Shown here in pieces: positions 18,052-26,686 of a stretch of DNA of 64,000 bases; within the stretch, counting starts at the first letter, position 1; every line of letters begins with the position of its first letter. A program made the translations under genes and the position numbers. The DNA comes from Chloroflexota bacterium (lineage in GTDB: Bacteria; Chloroflexota; Anaerolineae; Anaerolineales; Anaerolineaceae), in the NCBI GenBank assembly GCA_029548365.1, contig JAKPNN010000021.1, forward strand, positions 1 through 64,000, in the 5' to 3' direction. The notes beneath the pieces are model-generated. The model was not told the origin of the DNA. It searched no databases and saw nothing but the letters and a program-made list of their open reading frames with translations.

Positions 18052-19338
18052 TTATTCATCCACAATGTGCCCAAGAACCCCACCCCCATTGGGCGCATGC
18101 GAATCCAGGTTGACAGTTGAAATCCTGTTCCACAAATCCGTTTTCGCCTCACTGAACACCCTGATGTAATTATCGGTTAACCCTGATAGTTGCCAGTGCC
18201 CCCCTTCCTGTTGCTGACTGGTTTCCCACAACACTTTCAGGTGCCTGCCGATAAACCCCTCCCGGTAGCGCTGACCGCTGGAGGCAAATAAATCCCGTAA
18301 AATTGCGTTGCGCTCCTTCGCTGATTGTACTGGCACCCGGTCTACCATCTGGTAAGCCGCGGTCCCCAGTCGTGGCGAATAGGTGAAAACATGCCCCCCT
18401 GCATAGGCTGTCTGGCTGATAACGTCTACGGTGTCCTGGAAATCAGCTTCCGTCTCGCCCGGAAAACCGGTGATTATGTCCGTTGTAATGGCGACATCGG
18501 GAATCCTAAGGCGGACCTCCTCCAATAAATCCTGGTATTCCTGCACCGAGATTGGTCTGCCCATCCTTTTCAATATGTGATCGCTACCCGATTGCAAAGG
18601 GATGTGCAGTTGACGGCACAATCGCTTGTCTTTCCACAGGGATAACATACCCAGGTCGAAATCCCAGGGCTCAATCGACGATAAACGCAGGCGCGTGATC
18701 CGTGGCAATTCGAGGATATTACCAATGAGATCCTTTAAACCCAAAGGTTGAACAAAATCCCTGCCCCAACCGCCCAACTGCACGCCTGTTAAAACGACCT
18801 CTACAGCACCGCCCTGCAGTGCTGCCTGGATCTCCTTTCGAATCTCCGATAATTCCATCGAGCGGGAGCTACCTCTGGCTACCCGGGTCAAACAGTAGGT
18901 GCAGTGATTATCACAACCCTCCTGGACTTTAATGAAAGCACGCGTCCTGGCTCGATCTCCGGGCAGAGGCACTCGGCGGTATTTTAAAGAAGCAATTTCC
19001 TCACGGGACTTATTCAACAAAATCGCAACAAGGGCTTCTTTATCGGCGTTTGCAATCACTTGCGTCACGCCTGGAAGGTTGAGCGCTGTTTCAGACTCAA
19101 GCGTTGCCCAACATCCTGTTGCTACCACCCGACCGGCGCCTTCTCGGCTAGCCCTGCGAAGCTTTTTCCGCGAATCAGCGGCTGCTCTGCCCGTCACCGT
19201 ACAGGTGTTGACGATTGCCAGGTCTGCCTCAGACGGGGATGAGACAATCTCATATCCGAGTGCTCTGAATTGGTTGGCAAATCCCTCGACCTCACTCTGG
19301 TTCAAGCGGCAGCCAATCACATCTAAAAAAATTCTCAT
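18052..19338 (-). CDS. mtaB: tRNA ct6A37/t6A37 methylthiotransferase MtaB
   Basis: Radical-SAM methylthiotransferase that adds a 2-methylthio group to t6A at position 37 of tRNAs reading ANN codons. The 428 residues contain the UPF0004 domain with iron-sulphur cysteines (VIGCRLNQSE, VNTCTVTGRA, TGCWA), the radical-SAM triad in CDNHCTYC, and a C-terminal region that may be a reduced TRAM domain. The N-terminal CRLNQSE form is characteristic of MtaB rather than MiaB. It overlaps the upstream lipoprotein gene by 4 bases. Confidence 0.93.
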   Translation of the reverse strand: MRIFLDVIGCRLNQSEVEGFANQFRALGYEIVSSPSEADLAIVNTCTVTGRAAADSRKKLRRASREGAGRVVATGCWATLESETALNLPGVTQVIANADKEALVAILLNKSREEIASLKYRRVPLPGDRARTRAFIKVQEGCDNHCTYCLTRVARGSSRSMELSEIRKEIQAALQGGAVEVVLTGVQLGGWGRDFVQPLGLKDLIGNILELPRITRLRLSSIEPWDFDLGMLSLWKDKRLCRQLHIPLQSGSDHILKRMGRPISVQEYQDLLEEVRLRIPDVAITTDIITGFPGETEADFQDTVDVISQTAYAGGHVFTYSPRLGTAAYQMVDRVPVQSAKERNAILRDLFASSGQRYREGFIGRHLKVLWETSQQQEGGHWQLSGLTDNYIRVFSEAKTDLWNRISTVNLDSHAPNGGGVLGHIVDE

Positions 19339-20000
19339 CTTCGTGAAGACTTCATGACGATTAAATAATCAAACAGGACGTCAGCCCCAGGTTCAGCCCG
19401 GGTTCCAGCAATCATGCCAATATCACCGTAAGAGAAGGTAGCATCTCTGACCTGGAAAAGTTCAACCTCATTAACAAATAATGCCAGTTGATCGTCCTGG
19501 CAGACGACCAGGATCTCATTCGCAGCATCATCCCGGTTGATAATTTCAGAAAAACCCATTTGCTCCATGCCCAGCAGGCTTTGGATACCGGCTTGTTTTT
19601 TAAATATTCCGTAATACCCATCCGAACTGATTAAAAACGCATAATAATTTTCTTCACCCTGGTAACGACACACAAGTCCAAATAAATTATCGCTTTCCCC
19701 GCCAATTTTTTGTACCCGTGAATAAATATTGACATCCCGAAAATTAAGTCCCGGTACGCTCCACACCTGGTAATTCGGCAGGTCAACCCAAAGCCTGAAA
19801 CCCTCCTGTGTATACCCGACGAAGCTCAACCGGTCTTCCTGGGTGTGCCATCCACCGGTTTGCCCTGAAAAGTCGTCCATAAATAGAATCGGCTCGTCGC
19901 CTACCCAGGGCAGTGTGTCAGCAGTCAGGGTTTCACCCAAACACCCCGCCAGGAATGGAAGGCAGCATAAGAAGCACAAAATTATTTTTTTCATCATCAA
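19335..20000 (-). CDS. predicted lipoprotein with a LamG/DUF1080-like domain
   Basis: A 221-residue lipoprotein: signal MMMKKIILCFLCCLPFLAGC with a lipobox cysteine at residue 20. The mature part reads like a concanavalin-type jelly roll (DDFSGQTGGWHTQ at its start, YYAFLISSDGYYGIFK in the middle, GADVLFDYLIV near the end), a pattern seen in LamG and DUF1080-like domains that bind sugars. No catalytic residues can be assigned. The 4-base overlap with mtaB suggests co-transcription, although the functions seem unrelated. Confidence 0.75.
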   Translation of the reverse strand: MMMKKIILCFLCCLPFLAGCLGETLTADTLPWVGDEPILFMDDFSGQTGGWHTQEDRLSFVGYTQEGFRLWVDLPNYQVWSVPGLNFRDVNIYSRVQKIGGESDNLFGLVCRYQGEENYYAFLISSDGYYGIFKKQAGIQSLLGMEQMGFSEIINRDDAANEILVVCQDDQLALFVNEVELFQVRDATFSYGDIGMIAGTRAEPGADVLFDYLIVMKSSRR

Positions 20001-20647
20001 TCTCTCAGCGATGTTAACTATACCTGAGTGGCTTTCAATTTTTTCCGCTCCGGGCTTAATTTGTAAAAATAAAATACCAGCGGAATCAAAGTCTGAAAGG
20101 ACGTCAGGAATTATAACCCAGGCGAAAAATAAAATGAGCCTGTGCCCTGTCCTGTTACAGGTCAGCTATCGGTGATTAGACAAAAAGGGTGAGTTTTGAT
20201 TGATGACACCTGTTGAGTGGCAAGATGCCAACAACATACATCCTTCTGACGATTTCAGAACCAACCAGCAATTCTTGGTTCGACGAATTATCGCTTCGTT
20301 TACCAACATGGTCATAGCGTGTTTATCGGAAGTTGTTTTTGTTGGAGAAAATAATTAAAAAACAACCCCGCCATACCGTGTGCTGCTGAGTTTTGAACCT
20401 GTTGAAACAGGTTCGCCGTACCCGTCAGGTTCGCCTTGACGCGGAGTCTATCGCGTAACTGACCAGAGTTCCGACGCTTATAATTGGTGTTGGCCCAAAA
20501 CGTGTTTGCTGCATCACGAGCACAGCAGGGTAAATAATTTATACCATGTTTTGGAAACATTGGATAGGGGGGAAAAAAATCAATTGTGTAGAAATTCCAT
20601 CCTATGGTAATCTTTTAGCAAGATCAAGTTAAAAAAAGGTCAATCAG
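20001..20647. other. long intergenic region without a supported gene
   Basis: About 650 bases without a recognisable protein gene. It contains small inverted repeats, including GAACCAA...TTGGTTC (around 20260-20282) and GTTGTTTTT...AAAAACAAC (around 20331-20368). One 82-codon minus-strand frame exists, but it resembles nothing and has no good ribosome site. It could be decayed sequence or hold an unrecognised RNA. The last 40 bases hold the thpR leader. Confidence 0.4.
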
Positions 20648-21226
20648 ATGATGCGCATTTTTATTGCCGTTGAGATTCCGCAAAACATCCGTGTTAAGAT
20701 TGCTGAGATTACAGACTATTTACAGAGCAAAACATCGCCAACTGCGGTAAAATGGGTTGATTCCGAAAATCTCCACCTGACCATCAAATTCATTGGCGAG
20801 ACCAAACAAGAAAAAATCGAAGAAATTGCGAAGGTGCTGAGTCAATCTCTCGTTCATCAGGCTCCCTTTTTGCTGGAAATTGGTGGATTGGGCATGTATC
20901 CCAACAACACCAATCCCCGAGTAATCTGGCTGGGTGTTACTGGAGGTGAACCCCTGATTGCAATGCACAACATGCTTGACCAGAACCTGGCCAACCTTGA
21001 CATTCAACGCGAAGGCCGGCCTTTTTCGCCCCACCTGACCATCGCCAGGTTGCGCAGAAACACTGACACTGCCTCTATAAAGACGATCGGTAGAACGCTC
21101 TCCCAGTTCAGGGTTGATTCCCTGGGTTTGTTCAACATTGACCGTGTTCAACTTTTCCAAAGCGTGTTAACGCCTTCTGGTCCCATTTACACAACCCTGT
21201 TTTCAGTTCCGCTGAATCAAGTATAA
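20648..21226 (+). CDS. thpR: RNA 2',3'-cyclic phosphodiesterase
   Basis: A 2H-family phosphoesterase of 192 residues that opens 2',3'-cyclic ends of RNA to 2'-phosphates. Both catalytic tetrapeptides are present: HLTI at residues 43-46 (NLHLTIKFIGE) and HLTI in the second half (FSPHLTIARL). The protein is cytosolic and of typical length. Two adjacent ATGs compete (20648 and 20651). The rsfS gene follows after 37 bases on the same strand. Confidence 0.92.
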   Translation: MMRIFIAVEIPQNIRVKIAEITDYLQSKTSPTAVKWVDSENLHLTIKFIGETKQEKIEEIAKVLSQSLVHQAPFLLEIGGLGMYPNNTNPRVIWLGVTGGEPLIAMHNMLDQNLANLDIQREGRPFSPHLTIARLRRNTDTASIKTIGRTLSQFRVDSLGLFNIDRVQLFQSVLTPSGPIYTTLFSVPLNQV

Positions 21227-21263
21227 TTTAACAAGAAAAATATTTAGCAAAGTGAGGTGACAT

Positions 21264-21608
21264 CTGGAATCAATATCATTAGCAAGAGAAATTGCACATT
21301 TTCTCGAAAGTAAAAAGGGGGAAGACATTCTCGTTTTAGATATCAAAGAAATAGCGTCATTTACAGATTATTTTGTAATCGTCAGCGGATCCAGCAACCG
21401 CATGCTGCAAAGCCTTAGCAGCGGACTGGTGCGGGAAATAAAAACCCATTTCCACAGAACTGCCCAACCGGAAGGAAGGTCAAGTGCAGGCTGGATTGTG
21501 CTCGATTATGGCGATGTGGTCGTACATTTGTTTTCTCCGCTACAACGGAACTATTACCGCCTGGAGGAATTGTGGTCTGAGGGTAATGTAGTCCTGCGTT
21601 TGATGTAA
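21264..21608 (+). CDS. rsfS: ribosome silencing factor RsfS, probable CTG start
   Basis: RsfS binds L14 on the large subunit and blocks subunit joining in stationary phase. The 114-residue reading frame aligns with the whole family: LAREIAHFLESKKGEDILVL, SFTDYFVIVSGSSNR, RSSAGWIVLDYGDVVVHLF and YYRLEELW. An in-frame TGA at 21258 and the absence of ATG, GTG or TTG before the internal ATG at 21402 leave CTG at 21264 as the only good start. It is preceded by GAGGTGA (21254-21260) at proper spacing. Starting at 21402 would remove about 46 conserved residues. Confidence 0.88.
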   Translation: MESISLAREIAHFLESKKGEDILVLDIKEIASFTDYFVIVSGSSNRMLQSLSSGLVREIKTHFHRTAQPEGRSSAGWIVLDYGDVVVHLFSPLQRNYYRLEELWSEGNVVLRLM

Positions 21609-21703
21609 TCGAACTCCCCTGTTTGTCAGCCTTGGCCTGATCTGAACCTCTTGCGCCCCTTAGATTAATTCTGCAATGTTATTCCACGCGCTGGTTAAAT
21701 CAG

Positions 21704-21738
21704 AATGCTGCCTGATATTTTTTCAGACAGCATTTTTT
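21704..21738 (+). terminator. Rho-independent terminator after rsfS
   Basis: AATGCTG-C-CTGA pairs with TCAG-A-CAGCATT around a T-rich loop, followed by six T. It ends the thpR-rsfS unit. Confidence 0.8.
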
Positions 21739-21816
21739 ATTTGGTAACAGCACACAAGGAAAACATCCATGCCGAGCAATTTACCCCTATGGGAAAAACG
21801 TGCTGTTAAAAACCGC

Positions 21817-22278
21817 TCAAGCCCTGACAGCAGCCAAAACTTCCTGGCTATGATCAGCAGGCTTTACCTTCTCGAACACCTTTTTAATCACCCCATCCGG
21901 GTCGATAACAAAGGTTGTCCGATACACGCCCTCGTATTCGCGACCAGCCATTTTCTTTGGTCCCCATACCCCATAGGCTTTACAAACGCTGCGGTCGGTA
22001 TCAGCGAGCAAGGTGAAGGGCAATTCATGTTTTGATTTAAATTTCGCGTGCGATTGCTCACTATCCGGGCTGATGCCGATGACTTCAACACCCGCCTCAC
22101 GAAAGTCTGCATATGCATCTCTGAATGAACACGCTTGCTTGGTGCATCCTGGCGTATTGTCGCGGGGGTAGAAGTAGAGCACAATAGTCTGCCCTCGATA
22201 GTCGGATAATTTGCGTAAGTTGCCTTCATCATCCATTAATTCAAATTCAGGGGCTCGTTCACCTGCTGATCGTATCAT
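21817..22278 (-). CDS. bcp: thioredoxin-dependent peroxiredoxin (Bcp/PrxQ)
   Basis: A thiol peroxidase of 153 residues that reduces hydrogen and organic peroxides using thioredoxin. The peroxidatic C45 and resolving C50 lie in the PrxQ-type motif NTPGCTKQACSF. Upstream, YFYPRD is the standard active-site strand. The rest (ISPDSEQSHAKF, YEGVYRTTFVIDPDG) matches the AhpC/TSA fold. It is cytosolic, probably protecting an anaerobe from oxygen stress; the lifestyle point is inferred. Confidence 0.94.
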   Translation of the reverse strand: MIRSAGERAPEFELMDDEGNLRKLSDYRGQTIVLYFYPRDNTPGCTKQACSFRDAYADFREAGVEVIGISPDSEQSHAKFKSKHELPFTLLADTDRSVCKAYGVWGPKKMAGREYEGVYRTTFVIDPDGVIKKVFEKVKPADHSQEVLAAVRA

Positions 22279-22363
22279 AGTTACACTCCTTTTAATGTTT
22301 TTTCACATCAACAATCACGATTATAACAATAATTGTGCCCTGTTTTTCATTTTTCGCTGCCCC

Positions 22364-23245
22364 CTAACGGATCCAAAAAGCAAACGCGATCAGGTAAACA
22401 GGAACAAAGAAAACACTGCCTGCAGCAAACCGCATGGCACCCCATAGTGGTTTCATCCCGCCGCGGACTCTCTCCATCAACCAGATTTCCAGCAAACCAA
22501 TAGGCAGAGTTAAAAATACGGGCCAGATAATGAACCAGTGCAAGCCCCATACAGCGCTTAAGCCCACCAGGAAATAGGTTAACAATATCAGGACATTGTG
22601 GATAACCATGGCATTCTCCCAGCCAATACGAGTGGTCAGTGTGTCAACCTCGTATTTTTGATCATGGCTGAAGTTCTCCAATGCATGCAGCAGGCGATTT
22701 GCCAGGTAGGCAGGAACGAGGCTGAAGACCACCAACGTTAAATAAGGATGCAATTCATCCGAATTCAGAAAAAAAGCCAGTGCAGGGGGGATAACAACAA
22801 ATAAAAATATCTCTATCAATAGAAGAAAGGGCTTTAAGAACGCAATTACCTGAGTCAGATAATAAATGACGCAGAGTGCGAATAACGTGAGCAATAAAAA
22901 ACCCAACCCCTGCCAGAGAACACCCACTACAATCCAATGGATAAAAATGGATGTCGCCAAAGTTAACAGTGTTGCAATGATTGCCGCAATTCCAGCCCGG
23001 GTCAGCTTGACTTCTCTTAGCTGTATGCCTTCCGACCAATTTTTAGGTTCGACCAGCCTGTGCAGCAGACATAATAATTCAAGACTGAGGGAAATCAATA
23101 TCAGGAAGATTCCACCCTGGATTAATAATGACCAGCCTGGTAATCCCCGGACATACTTAACCAGCCCTGCGCCCAATAAATAGGTCATCACAAGGCTGAG
23201 CAATCGAAAAGGTTTGACCGCGCCAAGGATGGTCTTGATCATCAA
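22364..23245 (-). CDS. multi-pass membrane protein, UbiA prenyltransferase-like
   Basis: A 293-residue protein with eight or nine hydrophobic helices. The stretch HDQKYEVDTLTTRIGWENAM, between helices and followed by helix pairs, resembles the second Asp-rich motif of UbiA-type prenyltransferases. The start (GAVKPFRLLSLVMTYLLG) also looks like that family. The first Asp-rich motif (NDxxDxxxD) is not evident; the equivalent loop reads LHRLVEPKNW. It may be a divergent or inactive UbiA member. It lies 85 bases upstream of bcp on the same strand. Confidence 0.6.
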   Translation of the reverse strand: MMIKTILGAVKPFRLLSLVMTYLLGAGLVKYVRGLPGWSLLIQGGIFLILISLSLELLCLLHRLVEPKNWSEGIQLREVKLTRAGIAAIIATLLTLATSIFIHWIVVGVLWQGLGFLLLTLFALCVIYYLTQVIAFLKPFLLLIEIFLFVVIPPALAFFLNSDELHPYLTLVVFSLVPAYLANRLLHALENFSHDQKYEVDTLTTRIGWENAMVIHNVLILLTYFLVGLSAVWGLHWFIIWPVFLTLPIGLLEIWLMERVRGGMKPLWGAMRFAAGSVFFVPVYLIAFAFWIR

Positions 23246-23400
23246 TACTCCAAACCGTTCAGTTCAAAGACTCGTCAATTATTCATTATCATACTCGATC
23301 ACTCGCTCTTTATCACAACCCTTCAGCTAAACGAACCGCTCAGCCCAGGGGCGGTAAAATCAACCATTGCAAGGCAAACGATATCCTGTTCATCAAATGG

Positions 23401-23406
23401 TATAAT
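23401..23406 (+). promoter_or_regulatory. putative -10 box for the surface protein gene
   Basis: A perfect TATAAT lies 31 bases before the ATG. No clear -35 box is seen. Confidence 0.4.
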
Positions 23407-23437
23407 AAAGCCAGGTATACAAAGAGCGACTTCTACC

Positions 23438-25615
23438 ATGCAAAAATTATTTCGGTTATTTGTACTGCTTCTCCTTTCGTTTACGACCCTGTTTTCTTTC
23501 ACAGCGAGTTCAACCCTCGCGGCCGATTCCCGCCAATCAATGCCTCAGGAAGAACCTGCTGAAGTGATCTATGTGGCAAACACATCCGATGATTGCGGCA
23601 CCTTCACACCCTGCTACTTCAATTCTGATGAAGATGGCGAAGATGGCATCGGCACAGGATTGCGTAAAGCAGTGCTTGCTGCCAATCAAGGCGCTGAAAT
23701 CCGGATCCTTAAGCAATACAAGGTAAAAAGCCATACGGTGTTAATCGACAAAGAAGTGCATATCCGGGGTCATGAGCAGGCATTGATCTCCTATTCGGGC
23801 ACCGACTGTTCTAACCCAATGCTTAAAATCACTAAGGGGGGATACCTTACTAACCTGACAATCAACGATGGGAGCTGCCTTAATCCTTCACGCACCCTGA
23901 TTGAGATCAACAGCTCAAAACCGGTGTCAATCGAGCACAATACCCTCGCCTATGGGAACCATGCCATCGACATTCATAACAACACTGGCGAAGTGATTGT
24001 AGCTTTTAACCACATCATCAATAATGAGAACTATGCGGTCTTCCGCAGCCTCGGTGAAGGCGCTGGCACAGTCAATATTTATGCCAACAATATCATCAAC
24101 AACGGATCTGGTGACCAGGTCAATTGCAACAACAATGGAACAGCCAACCATAACTTCTGGGGGGTAGACCGTTTAGCGACAGCCAACGCTGATCAATGTG
24201 TGGTCTCTGACGGGAAACGCCTGGGCGCAATAATCTCACAATCCTCTGAACAACCTGGGGTTGAAGCCCAGCGCCTGGCGGTGACTTCAACAATGTCCTA
24301 CGCATTTGACGGGGAAATTGGCGCAATGCATACTTCCGGTGATGATTTTAACATCATCATCGTTAACCACGGTCAGGGTGCTTCCGAAAACATTCCCTTT
24401 AACAAAAACGGAAGTTTAGAAATCAAGCCCTGTTCGAATTTTTACGATGTTTTCCTGGTAGAAAATGCGGTTGCCGCCAACCTGACACTGGCATTAAGCT
24501 ACAATCTCAACCCTAACTGCGTCAGTCAAATCGAATCTGACCCGTTTTGTGGCGGAACCGACAGCACGAAATACCCACTTCTCTGGTATGATCCTGCCAC
24601 CATGGCGACTGACGGCTGGAACCCCAGCGGGCAGGCGCCCAAAGGACCAGGCGCTGGCGGCGCTTCCGGACAGGAAACAACCTGCCGCCTTGATCAAAAA
24701 GAAATCCGGGTTGTCATTGACAACAGCGGTCGACCAGCATTATCCAGTGACCTGAGCTTTACTCCCTTTGTCGTCGGCTTGCCCGTCATTGATGGGATTA
24801 CCCTATCCGTATTCAAAGCGGGATTTGACGGTGTTAATAACATAATCAATTGGACCACAAGCAGTGAAATCAATGTTCAGGGTTTTTACATATTGCGGGC
24901 CGATTCAGAAGATGGCCCCTATGCCCGAATCTCTTCTCAGATATCTGCCATTGGCGATATTTACATTGGCGGTATTTACCAGTACACAGACAACAAGATC
25001 TCTTCTTTTGCCAGAACTTACTATTATAAACTTGAGGTGATCGATAATCTCGGTAATTCAATCGAAACCCATGGCCCGGTAAGCGTTTTAACAGCTACCG
25101 CCACCCCAACAGCAACAAAAACGAATACCCCTACATCCACGCCAACGATCACAGCGACCCCCACTCACACGCGTACCCCTTTCTATTATTATACATCAAC
25201 GCCCTATTACCGATACCCAACGCCAACAAGCTATTACCAGCCCAGAACATCAACGCCGATAACCTATCCAACTCCGATACGCAGCCTTAGCCCAACGTCC
25301 GGATCAATCACTTATCCAATCGACGATAGTGATCTTTTCCCTGATATTGCCTACCCGGACATGGAGACGCCGCAACCCACACAATTGGAAAGCTCCCAGG
25401 ATGCTGAAGGGTACCCACTGCCAGGAACAACATCACCCCCAACCCTAACGCCCTCTCCTGAAATTGAAACCCCAGCAACGGGGACGGATATCGACGAGGA
25501 CGATGCGTTGCCAATCCAGAATATCCGCTGGATTTTTATCATCGTTGGCGCTGCAGGTGGTTTGAGTTTACTGGGTGCTGTCAGCGTAATCTTGGTTAAA
25601 TCTCGCTTTTCATAA
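23438..25615 (+). CDS. large secreted surface protein with Thr/Pro-rich stalk and C-terminal membrane anchor
   Basis: A 725-residue exported protein. The N-terminal signal peptide has a long hydrophobic core and cleavage near STLAADS. Residues about 90-260 resemble a right-handed parallel beta-helix (NosD/pectate-lyase type) with repeats such as VIVAFNHIINNENYAV and VNIYANNIINNG. A fibronectin-III-like domain (IINWTTSSEINVQGFYILR) lies around 475-550. It is followed by a low-complexity Thr/Pro/Tyr stalk of over 100 residues and one C-terminal membrane helix (about 697-720). This is the plan of a cell-surface adhesin or carbohydrate-binding protein; no active site is assigned. Confidence 0.82.
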   Translation: MQKLFRLFVLLLLSFTTLFSFTASSTLAADSRQSMPQEEPAEVIYVANTSDDCGTFTPCYFNSDEDGEDGIGTGLRKAVLAANQGAEIRILKQYKVKSHTVLIDKEVHIRGHEQALISYSGTDCSNPMLKITKGGYLTNLTINDGSCLNPSRTLIEINSSKPVSIEHNTLAYGNHAIDIHNNTGEVIVAFNHIINNENYAVFRSLGEGAGTVNIYANNIINNGSGDQVNCNNNGTANHNFWGVDRLATANADQCVVSDGKRLGAIISQSSEQPGVEAQRLAVTSTMSYAFDGEIGAMHTSGDDFNIIIVNHGQGASENIPFNKNGSLEIKPCSNFYDVFLVENAVAANLTLALSYNLNPNCVSQIESDPFCGGTDSTKYPLLWYDPATMATDGWNPSGQAPKGPGAGGASGQETTCRLDQKEIRVVIDNSGRPALSSDLSFTPFVVGLPVIDGITLSVFKAGFDGVNNIINWTTSSEINVQGFYILRADSEDGPYARISSQISAIGDIYIGGIYQYTDNKISSFARTYYYKLEVIDNLGNSIETHGPVSVLTATATPTATKTNTPTSTPTITATPTHTRTPFYYYTSTPYYRYPTPTSYYQPRTSTPITYPTPIRSLSPTSGSITYPIDDSDLFPDIAYPDMETPQPTQLESSQDAEGYPLPGTTSPPTLTPSPEIETPATGTDIDEDDALPIQNIRWIFIIVGAAGGLSLLGAVSVILVKSRFS

Positions 25616-25837
25616 GCAAAAATAAACGCCCTGCACAGGGGAAAATAACACTAAATTTTCCAAAGCCTTGCATTAGGTCATTATCTGCAAAATCATTTGC
25701 AGGATAGTTGATGATTCTTTCAACTCGCTATGCGTGTCTGATGCTTTTCAGTGGCGATACCTGTTAAGATTTTGACTTTTAACCTGCAATGTGCTATTCT
25801 TCCAAAACACTTGATTTTTCAAATTAGGAATGGGTTT

Positions 25838-26686
25838 ATGCTTCGCGAAATCATATCGGAAAACATTTTTTGGTTCCAAAGTGAAACTTATGCACAGGTT
25901 ACTGCCGGGGTGGTTGCTGGACCAAAATGGGCTGTTTTGATTGACACCCTCATGCCTCAAGAAAGCCTGATGCTGCGAGATTACATTGAAGAAAAACTCA
26001 ATCTCTCGGTTCGATATGTGATTAACACGCATCACCACGCAGACCATTGCTGGGGCAATTGTTTCTTCCCGGGAGCAACCATTATTGGGCATGAAAAATG
26101 TCGACAGTTACTCTTAGACCGGGCACCATCCGCTCTTGAAGTCGCCAGGCAGGATAACCCCCTCTACAAACAACTTAGCATCGTCCCACCCCAAATCACC
26201 TTTGAAGACGGCAATTTACGTCTGAAAGTTGGGAAAAAGCATCTGCTGATTTTCTCCACACCTGGCCACTCAGCAGATGGAATCTCTGTTCTGGCTGAAG
26301 AAGACCGCGTCCTGTTTGCTGGCGACGCCTTCATGTCCATCCCTTTCGTTGTCGAAGGAGACCCAGAACAAAGCATCCAAACAATGCAGAGTTTTGCCGG
26401 TTTGGGCTTGGAAAACATTATCCAGGGTCACGGTGAAATTATTCTGCGGGGTGAAGTTGAAGAAAAAATTCGGGAAAATGTCACCTATATAAAGGCCATG
26501 CAAAAAGCGGTAAACACCGCCAGGAGAAGAAAAAATCCACTTGAGGTTTTAGATAGCATTGGGGTTGAAGCCTGCGGAAAAAGCAGGGTCCTCTTAGGTG
26601 GGCTTGCCAGTGAACTTCACCGGCGCAATTTACGCTCGATGTATTTTCAATCCCTGAAAGAGTTCCCGCTTGAACAGGACGATTAA
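25838..26686 (+). CDS. MBL-fold metallohydrolase
   Basis: A metallo-beta-lactamase-fold hydrolase of 282 residues. The zinc motif NTHHHADHCWGN, the FSTPGHSADGISV motif with another His, the Asp in LFAGDAFMS and a late His in IQGHGEIILRG form the usual di-metal set. It resembles glyoxalase II-like and SoxH-like members; the substrate is unknown. I set the start at 25838 (MLREIISENIFWF), preceded by AGGAATGGG. The longer frame from 25751 has no domain support. Confidence 0.85.
   Translation: MLREIISENIFWFQSETYAQVTAGVVAGPKWAVLIDTLMPQESLMLRDYIEEKLNLSVRYVINTHHHADHCWGNCFFPGATIIGHEKCRQLLLDRAPSALEVARQDNPLYKQLSIVPPQITFEDGNLRLKVGKKHLLIFSTPGHSADGISVLAEEDRVLFAGDAFMSIPFVVEGDPEQSIQTMQSFAGLGLENIIQGHGEIILRGEVEEKIRENVTYIKAMQKAVNTARRRKNPLEVLDSIGVEACGKSRVLLGGLASELHRRNLRSMYFQSLKEFPLEQDD

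Noticed and set aside
17870-18060. oriC candidate beside rpmH
   Set aside because: Only one imperfect TTATCCACA-like site (inside mtaB) was seen and dnaA is absent.
20312-20560. 82-codon minus-strand frame in the large gap
   Set aside because: Composition and sequence do not look like a protein and no start signals are seen.
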